Shown: positions 34,901 to 42,425 of the stretch, piece by piece
How positions within the stretch are numbered: the stretch's first letter is position 1
How the letters are laid out: each line of letters begins with the position of its first letter
NCBI RefSeq assembly: GCF_020630935.1
Contig: NZ_JAHDIG010000039.1
Coordinates: forward strand, 1 to 46,215
Source: Bernardetia sp.
Lineage (GTDB): Bacteria > Bacteroidota > Bacteroidia > Cytophagales > Bernardetiaceae
DNA length: 46,215 nt
Direction of reading: 5' to 3'
The notes under the pieces: generated by a model
The model's input: the letters and a program-made list of their open reading frames with translations, nothing else
What the model was told of the DNA's origin: nothing
Database searches by the model: none
Program-made: the position numbers and the translations under genes

Positions 34901-36279
34901 AAAAGTTGCGTAACGAAATTTATAAACGAAGTCCAGACGATACGCTTCGTGTAAATTTTGAAAAATGGCAAGTGAAAAAGATACAACTCAACTCTGCTTT
35001 GGCACTAAGCCCAGAACAACTCAAACAAGAAAATATAGATGTTCGTAGCTTGCAAAAGGAAATTGAAGATTTATCAAAGATACTATCTCGCCAGTCTTCT
35101 GATTTTGCAGCAGCCACCCAACAAGAGGCAATCACTTGGAAAGATGTTCAGAAAAATCTGAAAAATAAAGAATATGCTGTCGAAATTATTCGTTATCGTC
35201 AGTTTGAAAAAGACTTTACAGATAGTGTAAATTATATTGCTTTGGTTTTGCCTTCTTCTGGACAAATCAAACTAGCAAAAATGCCGAATGGGAATAAAAT
35301 GGAAGACGGAGATTTGCAGTATTATAAAAATACAGTGGAGTTTTCTTTAGAAGATTATGATTCGTATGACATATACTGGAAACCTATTGGCGACAAGATA
35401 GCAAAAGATGCAGGTAAAATTTATCTTGCTTGTGATGGAGTTTATAATCAGCTCAATGTCGAAACATTCAGAATGGGCGAAAGCGATTTTGTTATAGATA
35501 ACTACTTTATCTCTCAGCTTACCAGTACACGTCAAATTGTAGAAAAGGAAGTCAATAATGTTTTTCCTAATAATTTTGTTTTGTTTGGAAACCCACTCTT
35601 TTATGTAGATTATCAAGGCGCACAGAGTTATCCAACATTGCTGGGAGCAGAACGTGAGGTAGAGATTATTTCTTCACAATTAAAAGGCGAAAATAAAAAT
35701 GTAACTACCTATCTGAATGAGAATGCTGAAGAAAATCAAATGAAAAATTTGAGTGCTAGAGAGAATACAGTGTATCATATTGCAACACATGGCGTATTTA
35801 AAGAAGACATTTCTAGGGAAGAACGTGAGCGTTCGACAGCTTTAGGAACATACAATGACCCTTATATGCGTTCTGGACTTCTTTTTAAAGCAGGAGGAAA
35901 TATGGTACAGAATAGAAGTGTTCACGAGTATAACCGAGATGAAGGTATCTTGACAGCTTCTGAAGTAGCTACGCTTAATTTCAATTCTCCACTTGTCATA
36001 ATGAGTGCGTGTGAAACAGGACGTGGCGAAACCAAAGTAGGAGAAGGAGTATATGGTTTGCAAAGTGCTTTTTTGATAGCTGGTGCAGATGCGCTTCTGA
36101 TGTCGTTGTTTAAAGTAGATGATGATGCGACACAAGAGTTAATGAAAATTTTCTATAAAAAATGGAAAGAAACACAAGATAAGCGAGTTGCTATCAGAGA
36201 AGCAAAACGAGAGCTACGTCAGAATCCGAACTATGCAGACCCAATATATTGGGGAGCTTTTGTGATGATAGGAAGATAA
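31999..36279 (+). CDS. Secreted TPR-CHAT protein (caspase-like)
   Basis: A 1426-aa exported protein. Signal peptide 1-23 ends SSFAQ. Residues about 30-960 are tetratricopeptide repeats, clearest from 500 to 900 (YVEAEQFANKALSIAQNIFG, DYEKAQEFAQKALKIKTDVLG, HLDRANTLIQLAKINF). After a helical linker, a CHAT protease domain occupies about 1120-1426. Its expected dyad is His1264 in HIATHGVFKED and Cys1338 in IMSACETGRGE. The end, LRQNPNYADPIYWGAFVMIG, is typical of CHAT. CHAT proteases are related to caspases and separase. The signal peptide places this one outside the cytoplasm. Its target is unknown and no partner is encoded beside it. Confidence 0.92.
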   Translation: MLKKNTLLILLLISTLSFSSFAQGDGAEKQLLRNLEISEHYFEDGDYKKALSETEKLYKKANKRGKKDIATQIEKYLIKYYEATGEITNFHNTVKKFIEHRKEQGENGKGHGLALLQAAKYYAEYSFTQQAETYLTEAKKILGEKPTEEYILSEVYYTQVLIDFQRGNFLNLLDNQIEDLISVRKNLIANEAQFYSDANKQTQTRKLSEREKNRKKTDYVQAISLRADAARLAGRYVEAGKYVEQADEFIKSELSTRQLAYVRNQYVKIQLMIDNGGEREKIRKLLEKTLYRAERTVGTVHKDYIKLHTLLIDYYINSGFVIQQSIEKQGFSLKPKIFQNIQYNTQNVRQRWELERNAAKYYGTGHLQYSIALQADAMWNYENQRYAQSLRLLTDMYKNTKLVPKDTERRLAIIEDIYYVRLAADDYEEAGKLMEEWVASHARIHGIKTLGYHLANIKLAKFYFNYTEKFKRAGELYNLHMKELTNFVEPQSLIYLSSLNDWIDYYMANDEFEKANEKSKEALQIIEKRYGTDHPRYAAQLEVAARLNMQQSNYKQVDAQVFQMLQIYDKQYNPSLAFEHAKALETAAHYYVTMGLYDRAEELLNQAERRFSRSSQSIANSSAAEELAFLYIETADFSAAEQLLIETVAEKEKRYGRDSRFLINTYNQSANLAFANGKYVEAEQFANKALSIAQNIFGDNSIRTVTSLSLLADYNLAIGDYEKAQEFAQKALKIKTDVLGADHLDRANTLIQLAKINFYSDADWKEVTQELEEADKTLIKNLGENTPVYAGFLKTSAELYVAHKDIQTALDQLGKALSILQKIPSASLVSLAEINVLLGDLEIQQNNPETAQEFYEDARKKYSKVFSQVHPKYVGVLGRIARMYYVKNDYKRAEKYLSEVLDKHKEYINTTFAVLSDREKAKNWEQIRPDFEFFTHLVVKLQPKKKKLLQDLYDNILLTKGILLGQSQKLRNEIYKRSPDDTLRVNFEKWQVKKIQLNSALALSPEQLKQENIDVRSLQKEIEDLSKILSRQSSDFAAATQQEAITWKDVQKNLKNKEYAVEIIRYRQFEKDFTDSVNYIALVLPSSGQIKLAKMPNGNKMEDGDLQYYKNTVEFSLEDYDSYDIYWKPIGDKIAKDAGKIYLACDGVYNQLNVETFRMGESDFVIDNYFISQLTSTRQIVEKEVNNVFPNNFVLFGNPLFYVDYQGAQSYPTLLGAEREVEIISSQLKGENKNVTTYLNENAEENQMKNLSARENTVYHIATHGVFKEDISREERERSTALGTYNDPYMRSGLLFKAGGNMVQNRSVHEYNRDEGILTASEVATLNFNSPLVIMSACETGRGETKVGEGVYGLQSAFLIAGADALLMSLFKVDDDATQELMKIFYKKWKETQDKRVAIREAKRELRQNPNYADPIYWGAFVMIGR

Positions 36280-36316
36280 TTTTAATGAATTTGTAAAGTA
36301 TAACTTTGCCTAGAAG

Positions 36317-36347
36317 TTGATAAATTACACTAAAAAAACTACCTTTG
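36317..36347 (+). promoter_or_regulatory. Promoter of the pyrophosphatase gene
   Basis: TTG (36317-36319), a 20-bp spacer and TACCTTTG (36340-36347) followed by CA: a full match to the Bacteroidota promoter. A second exact TAnnTTTG box, TAACTTTG, lies at 36301-36308. Transcription from the main box would leave a leader of about 80 nt. Confidence 0.7.
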
Positions 36348-36435
36348 CACTCCCTTTTTATTAAATTAAGATTTGAAAAGAGGAACACACCGAAAAAATA
36401 GTAATCATTTTATATTAATTATAAATAAAAAAATA

Positions 36436-36966
36436 ATGGCAGAACAGAATGACTTTACCTTCGATGTAATTGTAGAAATACCTAAAGGAAGTAGAAATAA
36501 GTATGAATACGATGCTGAAAAGCGTATGATTCGTTACGACCGTATGATTTTTTCTTCTATGCACTACCCAAGCGATTATGGATTTGTGCCAGAAACGCTT
36601 GCTTTAGATGGCGACGAACTAGATGTTTTGGTGCTTGTTTCTGAACCAACTTTCCCAGGTTGTTTGATTGAAGTACGTGCTGTTGGTATTTTTAATATGA
36701 CAGATGAGAAAGGTCCTGATGCAAAAGTTCTTTGTGTTCCTGTATCCGACCCAATTTGGAATAGTATTCATAAGTTTGAAGATGTAAATCCTCACTTATT
36801 GAAAGAAATTGGACACTTCTTTGAAGTTTATAAAGACTTAGAAAAAAAGAAAGTGTCAGTAGAAGATTGGCAAGATGAAAAACAAGCCGTAGAGATTGTA
36901 AAGCAATGCCAAGAGCGTTATCAAGAAAATAAGAAAGAAGTTCTTTCTATTCGCCCTGGTATGTAA
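36436..36966 (+). CDS. ppa: Inorganic pyrophosphatase
   Basis: Family I soluble pyrophosphatase, which splits PPi to two phosphates with magnesium. From Met at 36436 it is 176 aa, the usual bacterial length; the longer frame from 36373 adds 21 residues with no family similarity. Visible are IEIPKGSRNKYEYD, HYPSDYGFVPETLALDGDELDVLVL (the signature with three metal Asp residues) and GPDAKVLCVP. It has its own promoter and terminator, so it is a single-gene unit. Confidence 0.95.
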   Translation: MAEQNDFTFDVIVEIPKGSRNKYEYDAEKRMIRYDRMIFSSMHYPSDYGFVPETLALDGDELDVLVLVSEPTFPGCLIEVRAVGIFNMTDEKGPDAKVLCVPVSDPIWNSIHKFEDVNPHLLKEIGHFFEVYKDLEKKKVSVEDWQDEKQAVEIVKQCQERYQENKKEVLSIRPGM

Positions 36967-37008
36967 TTAACTCTCAAGTTATAACTTATAAGTTGTAGAA
37001 CAACTTAA

Positions 37009-37046
37009 AAATAAATCAGACTTTCGTTAGAAGGTCTGATTTATTT
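37009..37046 (+). terminator. Terminator of ppa
   Basis: A perfect 13-bp stem, AAATAAATCAGAC (37009-37021) with GTCTGATTTATTT (37034-37046), and a T-rich stretch after it. Confidence 0.8.
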
Positions 37047-37090
37047 CTTTTATAGGTTTTGATTTTTCTTGAAGCTTAAAAAATTCAATA

Positions 37091-37126
37091 AAAAAAGCGA
37101 TACTAAAATTTTAGTATCGCTTTTTT
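37091..37126. terminator. Terminator of the S46 peptidase gene (36-bp perfect palindrome)
   Basis: A perfect 36-bp palindrome centred between 37108 and 37109: a GCGATACTAAAA arm and its complement, with six A at one edge and six T at the other. It ends 6 bp before the peptidase stop codon, and T runs on both strands let it act in both directions. Confidence 0.85.
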
Positions 37127-37131
37127 TGTAA

Positions 37132-39381
37132 TTATGATTTTTTACACACACATTTTCCTTTCTTCTTGCATTTTTCTTTTTTACACTCGTGCTTATGATT
37201 GTTAGTAGAAACCAATTCCATCTCATCAATAAGGCGAGTTGCACCAGCAAGTTTGTCTATGCAGAAAAGTACGTAACGAATATCTACGTTGATACAACGC
37301 TTGTACTGCTCATCAAACACTAAGTCGCCTGTCATAGCTTCCCAGTTTCCATCAAAGGCAAGTCCGATAAGTTCTCCCTTTCCATTAATAACAGGACTTC
37401 CAGAGTTACCACCTGTGATGTCGTTGTTAGTAATAAATCCTACACGCAAGTTTCCATCTTTATCAGCATACTTACCATAGTTTTTATTCTTTTGCATGTC
37501 CAAAAGCTCTTTTGGTGCATCAAACTCATCGTCTTTAGGAACATACTTTTCAGCCACTCCTTCTAACGTAGTATAATACTGATATTTAACACCGTCTTTT
37601 GGAGAGTAGGCTTTTACGTTTCCGTAAGAGAGGCGCAATGTAGAGTTTGCATCTGGATAATATTTCTTGTCTTTGTTTTTCTCTAAAAGTCCTGCAACAT
37701 AGTCTTTCATAGCTAATTCAACTTCTTGATTAGCAGCCATAAGTTGAGGTGCAATAGTTCTATATTTAGCAATTACAGACTGAATGAGTTCCATTACAGG
37801 GTCTTTTGAAAGCACTTCTGAATTTGGATTTTCCAAAAACTTAATAGCTTTTTCTTCACTGGCAAAAATAGAGTTTTCGAAAAGATAAGCAGCATATTTG
37901 TCAAAATCTTTTCCATATTCATTAGCTACTGTTGCAAATATCTCTGGATGATATTTTTCATTGATGTCGTTGTAAAACATTCCCAATAAAGCACCAGTAA
38001 CATTTTTATCTACTTTTGCATTGTATTCTTCAAAGTGATTTTTAGTAGTTTCTTTCAGTTTTGCTGTCAGACCTTCAATAGCTGCATCAGCTTCTTCACT
38101 ATTTCCACCAGCTAAAGCCATATCTAATTGTCTGAAATTCAAACCAAACTGTACGATTTCACTTCCAAAGAATGCTTCTTGCCAGTAGGCACTCCAAAGC
38201 ATATAATCTGTCGAACCTGCATAGGCTTTTTCAACACGAGAAAGTGCGCTACTATACTCTTGCTTATCCAAGCCATCTGCCCATTTTTGGTACTCTTTTT
38301 CTTGTTCTCTTTTCTTATCTATTGTTTTCAAACGCTTTAAACCTTCATTTTGTCCGATAAAATACTTGTAGTAGTTACTAATTGAAGCATATTTTGAAGC
38401 ATAAGCAATACGAGTAGCATCGTCTATGTCCATTTGTTCTTTCATAAGAGAAAGTCTTTTTTCACGCAATTTGATACGAGCAGGATTTGTAACAGCATAA
38501 TCTACATCTAATCCATAAGAAGTTTTGAAACGCTCTGTTCCTCCAGGGAAACCAAAAACCATAGCAAAATCGCCTTCTTCTACGCCATTCATCGAAACAG
38601 GTAAAGAGTGTTTAGGCTGCAAAGGAACATTGTCAGTAGAATATTCGGCTGGCTTTCCGTCTTTGTCTGCATAAATACGAAGCAAAGAGAAATCTCCTGT
38701 ATGGCGTGGCCACATCCAGTTGTCTGTATCGCCACCAAACTTACCAATAGATGAAGGAGGCGCACCTACTAAGCGAACATCTAAAAATACTTCTGATACA
38801 AAAAGGTAATACTCATTTCCAAAAAAGAAATCTTTGATATAACCTTTGTAATGGGTGTCTTTTGTGTGTTCTTCAATAATTTGAGCTTTAATTTCTTCTA
38901 GTTTTTCTGCTTGCTCATCAAGACTAAGTCCATCAAGCTCTTTTTTGATGCGCTCAGTTACATCTTCCATTTTTACAAGTACAGAAGCTGTAATTCCTTT
39001 GTTTGGAAGTTCTTCTGCCATTGTTTTTGCCCAAAAACCATCTGTTAGATAGTCATTTTCTACTGTACTATGATTCTGAATCATATCAAAAGCACAGTGA
39101 TGATTGGTTAGTAAAAGTCCTTTTGAAGAGATAGCTTCTGAAGTACAGAAGTTCCAAGAAGGGTCGCCATACCCTAAGCCAAAAATAGCATCTTTAAGGC
39201 TAGAGTTATTTACACTATAAATTTCTTCGGCTGTTAGCTTTAAGCCATTTGCTTTCATGTCAGCTTCATTTAAGCGTTTGACAAGCATAGGCAACCACAT
39301 GCCTTCATCGGCACGAGCAAAACCTGTAAACATTACACAGGCTAACACAAGTGTAGTTATTTTTAAACTAATTTTATACAT
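37132..39381 (-). CDS. S46 family dipeptidyl peptidase, DPP7 type
   Basis: A 749-aa periplasmic serine exopeptidase that removes dipeptides from peptide N-termini. Signal peptide 1-24 (FARA). The S46 triad is visible: His in TNHHC (94/95), Asp in FGGDTDNWMWPRHTGDF, and Ser660 in TGGNSGSP. Eighteen residues after the Ser, in GLAFDGNWEAM, stands Gly678. In the family this position is Gly in DPP7 (hydrophobic P1) and Arg in DPP11 (acidic P1), so DPP7-type specificity is inferred. The last 20 residues form an unusual tail, HKHECKKEKCKKKGKC and a final CVC. A -7 box (TACCTTTG on the minus strand) lies at 39491-39498. Confidence 0.93.
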   Translation of the reverse strand: MYKISLKITTLVLACVMFTGFARADEGMWLPMLVKRLNEADMKANGLKLTAEEIYSVNNSSLKDAIFGLGYGDPSWNFCTSEAISSKGLLLTNHHCAFDMIQNHSTVENDYLTDGFWAKTMAEELPNKGITASVLVKMEDVTERIKKELDGLSLDEQAEKLEEIKAQIIEEHTKDTHYKGYIKDFFFGNEYYLFVSEVFLDVRLVGAPPSSIGKFGGDTDNWMWPRHTGDFSLLRIYADKDGKPAEYSTDNVPLQPKHSLPVSMNGVEEGDFAMVFGFPGGTERFKTSYGLDVDYAVTNPARIKLREKRLSLMKEQMDIDDATRIAYASKYASISNYYKYFIGQNEGLKRLKTIDKKREQEKEYQKWADGLDKQEYSSALSRVEKAYAGSTDYMLWSAYWQEAFFGSEIVQFGLNFRQLDMALAGGNSEEADAAIEGLTAKLKETTKNHFEEYNAKVDKNVTGALLGMFYNDINEKYHPEIFATVANEYGKDFDKYAAYLFENSIFASEEKAIKFLENPNSEVLSKDPVMELIQSVIAKYRTIAPQLMAANQEVELAMKDYVAGLLEKNKDKKYYPDANSTLRLSYGNVKAYSPKDGVKYQYYTTLEGVAEKYVPKDDEFDAPKELLDMQKNKNYGKYADKDGNLRVGFITNNDITGGNSGSPVINGKGELIGLAFDGNWEAMTGDLVFDEQYKRCINVDIRYVLFCIDKLAGATRLIDEMELVSTNNHKHECKKEKCKKKGKCVCKKS

Positions 39382-39499
39382 TCTGATATGTGTGTTTAAG
39401 TTTTTAAGATAAGGGATAAAATTAAAAGGGATTGATAGTGTTTTCAGGCAATTTTTTAGGATTATTTACTGTCCATAAATAAACAATTCACAAAGGTAA

Positions 39500-39733
39500 A
39501 AAAAAAATGCTAGTATTGTTAGCAGACCTTACTATGAATCAGAAAAACGTATCGAAATTAAGTTCTTTTTGACTAAGAGATATAGATTTATACGTTTTGA
39601 TACAAAAGAGAGGGCAGAGTATGAAAAAATTATCTTTGATATTTTTGACCATCTGTTTGCTGCTGTCCCTTATTTTAATTCGGAGCTTTTTGAAGCTATT
39701 TTTGATAGATTGGAGGGTGGGAGGGGTAAATAA
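39500..39733 (+). pseudogene. Possible remnant of a protein-coding gene
   Basis: A 77-codon open stretch with no Met start, immediately after a run of ten A (39498-39507). It encodes a strongly protein-like sequence (RIEIKFFLTKRYRFIRFDT, then AEYEKIIFDIFDHLF and SELFEAIFDRLEGG) and ends with TAA at 39731-39733. An ATG at 39507 with AAAGG upstream reads another frame and stops after 21 codons, so one frameshift could join start and body. Interpretation as a decayed gene is inference. The family is not recognised. Confidence 0.4.
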
Positions 39734-39748
39734 TAGTTGCTATAAAAA

Positions 39749-41107
39749 TTAATCTGTACCTAGCTTTGAAATTGCTCCATCAAAATCATCAATATTTAGC
39801 CCTATCTGTAATATTATAAACAATAATAAAAAACCATATGCAACTTTAGTGTCTTTCTTAACCATCTGTGTCATAATTTTTTTTGCAAACGACAAACTAA
39901 GGTTTGGCGAACTATTAGGCTTTGCAATTATTTTTTTCAAGGCTACTTCGTTCTTTGATAATTTTTGCCTTAAAATCATTTTTTTCATTAGTAATGAATA
40001 CTCAAAAAAGTTTTTAGGAATTTTCTTTAAAGATTTTTCGTGTAGCTTAGATATTTTTTTCTTGTCCACTATAAATCCAAATTCTTCAAGCAATTTATCT
40101 ACTGTACCTTTGTACAAAATTCTCCAAATACCTATACTAGTGTAGTGGAATATCAAACCTAGAAGTCCTAAAAATAAATCTTCGCTATCAATTCCCAAAC
40201 TTTTCATCTTGTCTTTATCAAAATTTCTATCTATAAATGACAGAATCGTATCTCTGAATTCAAAACAGAAGTCTAACGTACGGCTTAAATTGGGTTTATC
40301 TTTTAGAAAAAGTCTATATTCGTTTTCCTTCTTATTTAAAATTTCGAAATTCCCTTTCTTTATATTAGATTCATTCTCTAAATAGAGTACTGTTAGTGGA
40401 TAAATCCAAGCACTCTTTTCTATTATCAATTTGTATGTGAAGTGTAATCCTACAGTTAAAACATCCATAAGAAAATTAGTAAGAAGATTAACCTCTAATG
40501 TTATATCCTGTGTTTCATCTTCTTCAAGTGATAATATAACTTCATCTCTGATAATAATATTACTGTGTGAATTCAGATTTCTAATCACCCTAAGTCTTAG
40601 TATATCCCCTGCGTAAAAATCAAACAATTTCAGTTCTGATATTATCCAGTTTTTACCAGAAGTTTTTTTGTCATCTAATCTCCATTTATTCTGTATTGCT
40701 TTTTCTATAATGTACCAAGAATCATATAAGTCGCAAGTATTACAATTTTCTTGTGATAATAGAATTAAGATGAAATAATGATAAGAGTTTTCAAATGTTT
40801 GAGAGATAAAATCTATTTTTTCTTTAGCACTCCAGTTATTTATTTCAAAGCTTTTAATATGCTGAAAATCATTAGCAAATTTAACAGTAAAGTTGCTCAT
40901 CCACAGGTGTTGAAGTAAAATGGACATTTTACGAGGATTTTTATCTATTTGACTTTGTAAGTTTATGAGCCACTTATCCACATTGTTACTGTAATGTCTA
41001 CTTAAATTAGAGTTAGAGAGATTTATTTTATTTGCACTTAAAATACTTTCTACTAGTGTTGTACTTTGTTCAGATATTTTATCTAATATTTCTTCTATGT
41101 TATTCAT
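39749..41107 (-). CDS. Uncharacterised 452-aa protein
   Basis: I do not recognise this protein. It is helical and Asn/Lys/Ile-rich. It has a CNTCDLYDSWYIIEK segment with two Cys near residue 125, charged helices throughout, and one hydrophobic stretch close to the C-terminus (VAYGFLLLFIILQIGL, about 420-435) that could be a tail anchor. Its base composition appears even more AT-rich than its neighbours. It sits between the S46 peptidase and the Sir2-like gene, next to the possible gene remnant, and so may be accessory DNA. Defence-related or regulatory roles cannot be judged from sequence. Confidence 0.65.
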   Translation of the reverse strand: MNNIEEILDKISEQSTTLVESILSANKINLSNSNLSRHYSNNVDKWLINLQSQIDKNPRKMSILLQHLWMSNFTVKFANDFQHIKSFEINNWSAKEKIDFISQTFENSYHYFILILLSQENCNTCDLYDSWYIIEKAIQNKWRLDDKKTSGKNWIISELKLFDFYAGDILRLRVIRNLNSHSNIIIRDEVILSLEEDETQDITLEVNLLTNFLMDVLTVGLHFTYKLIIEKSAWIYPLTVLYLENESNIKKGNFEILNKKENEYRLFLKDKPNLSRTLDFCFEFRDTILSFIDRNFDKDKMKSLGIDSEDLFLGLLGLIFHYTSIGIWRILYKGTVDKLLEEFGFIVDKKKISKLHEKSLKKIPKNFFEYSLLMKKMILRQKLSKNEVALKKIIAKPNSSPNLSLSFAKKIMTQMVKKDTKVAYGFLLLFIILQIGLNIDDFDGAISKLGTD

Positions 41108-41254
41108 CTCTGTATTATTTATGAATTAATTTGTTTATTTTATCGCAACGCAGTGATAAAAAAAATAGTTGCAACTTTAATGAACATTTGTTAAAATTAT
41201 TAACAATATAAAATATTTCTATTAGATACACAGCAAATTCTAAACTGATAAAAA

Positions 41255-42085
41255 ATGAAAACACAAGACTTACAAACTATCAAAAACTGGCTCAAAGAAG
41301 CTGATGCCCTCGTCATTACGGCAGGGGCTGGAATGGGCGTAGATTCTGGACTGGCAGACTACCGTGGAGAAGAAGGAGGACAATGGGGACAAGTAGAAGC
41401 CGAAACGGAGAAAACAGTTTTTGAAACCGTCAATCCTGCTGCTTTTTTGGAAAACCCTGCGTATAGTTGGGATTTGTTTGGTAAGCGAATGGAAGAATAT
41501 GAAAATACACAGCCACATCAAGGATTTTATATCTTGAAAGAATGGATTGAAAAATTTAATTTAGACTATTTTGTCATTACCTCAAATATAGATTCTCACT
41601 TTCAGAAAGCTGGTTTTGAGGAAGAAAAAATTAGAGAACTACACGGTTCACTAGCTTACTTTCAAAGTAGTAACCCAAAACTTTCTAATAAGATTTGGAA
41701 AACTGAGCTGACTGGCAAAGTTATTCGCCTAGGAATTTATGACAATCGTTTTCCGATGTGTCCATATTCGAAGGTAATGGCTCGTCCAAATGTCTATATG
41801 TTTAGAGATGATACGTTTGTCAATACACGTACAAAGGCACAGGAACAAAATTTTCAAACCTTTCTGAAAGCCAATGAAGGAAAGAATATTATTGTTTTTG
41901 AAATAGGTTCAGGACCACATGTGCAGGCTGTTCGTATGAAAACACGTCTTTTAAAAAATAAATATAAGGCAAATGTAGTTCGTATTAATCCAAAGGATTT
42001 CAAGATAAAACCTCCACATATTGGCATTGATACAGGAGCTTTACAAGCTCTCAGTGAGATACATTCTTTTGTAGAAAAAAAGTAA
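41255..42085 (+). CDS. Sir2-like NAD-dependent deacylase lacking zinc cysteines
   Basis: A 276-aa sirtuin-fold protein. NAD-binding motifs are present: ITAGAGMGVDSGLADYRG (about 21-38), TSNIDSHFQKAG, and the catalytic His in RELHGSL. The late ARPNVYMFRDD segment and FEIGSGPHVQAVRMK also fit. The four zinc Cys of normal sirtuins are mostly gone: the first pair is replaced by FQSSNPK and the second reads CPYS instead of CPxC. The protein may still bind NAD but fold without zinc, or have another NAD-consuming activity. It is followed by a 36-aa basic peptide gene. Confidence 0.88.
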   Translation: MKTQDLQTIKNWLKEADALVITAGAGMGVDSGLADYRGEEGGQWGQVEAETEKTVFETVNPAAFLENPAYSWDLFGKRMEEYENTQPHQGFYILKEWIEKFNLDYFVITSNIDSHFQKAGFEEEKIRELHGSLAYFQSSNPKLSNKIWKTELTGKVIRLGIYDNRFPMCPYSKVMARPNVYMFRDDTFVNTRTKAQEQNFQTFLKANEGKNIIVFEIGSGPHVQAVRMKTRLLKNKYKANVVRINPKDFKIKPPHIGIDTGALQALSEIHSFVEKK

Positions 42086-42148
42086 AAAAATAATTGATTT
42101 TTTTCGTCCAAATAACAACTTATTTTTTGCCTTTGCGTTATACTATCA

Positions 42149-42160
42149 GATTTGCAAATC
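42149..42160. promoter_or_regulatory. 12-bp palindrome upstream of the small basic protein
   Basis: GATTTGCAAATC is a perfect palindrome in the intergenic space after the Sir2-like gene. It has the form of an operator but no regulator is suggested. The following 90 bp could fold into two short hairpins (ACATC/GATGT, GAGC/GCTC). Confidence 0.3.
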
Positions 42161-42252
42161 AGAACATCTACCTGTACGATGTAAAATAGAGGAGCAGTAG
42201 CCGAAAAGCTCATAGAGTAGGCAAATTTTTATCTGTTATTATTCTATTTATT

Positions 42253-42363
42253 ATGTCAAAGAAAGAAAACACTCCGAACACGCAGAAAGGTAAACAAACA
42301 CCTTCTAAACCAACACCTGCAAAACGTTCAGAAAAACCAGCTCCTAAAAAAGACAAAAAATAA
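42253..42363 (+). CDS. 36-aa Lys/Pro-rich basic peptide
   Basis: ATG at 42253 to TAA at 42361-42363. The product starts MSKKENTPNTQKGK and ends PAPKKDKK; 11 of 36 residues are Lys and 6 are Pro, with almost no hydrophobic residues. A good terminator follows at 42390-42419, which supports a real transcript. Such tails resemble disordered nucleic-acid-binding segments, but the role is unknown. It lies about 170 bp after the Sir2-like gene. Confidence 0.5.
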   Translation: MSKKENTPNTQKGKQTPSKPTPAKRSEKPAPKKDKK

Positions 42364-42389
42364 TTTTTTAGATAGCAAGAAATAAAAAT

Positions 42390-42419
42390 AAGACCTATAT
42401 CTGAAAAGATGTAGGTCTT
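42390..42419. terminator. Terminator between the small basic gene and the deoxyribosyltransferase-like gene
   Basis: A 12-bp stem (42390-42401 with 42408-42419) containing one T-G pair and loop TGAAAA. It is flanked by A-rich and T-rich runs, so it can serve both convergent genes. Confidence 0.75.
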
Positions 42420-42425
42420 GTTGTT

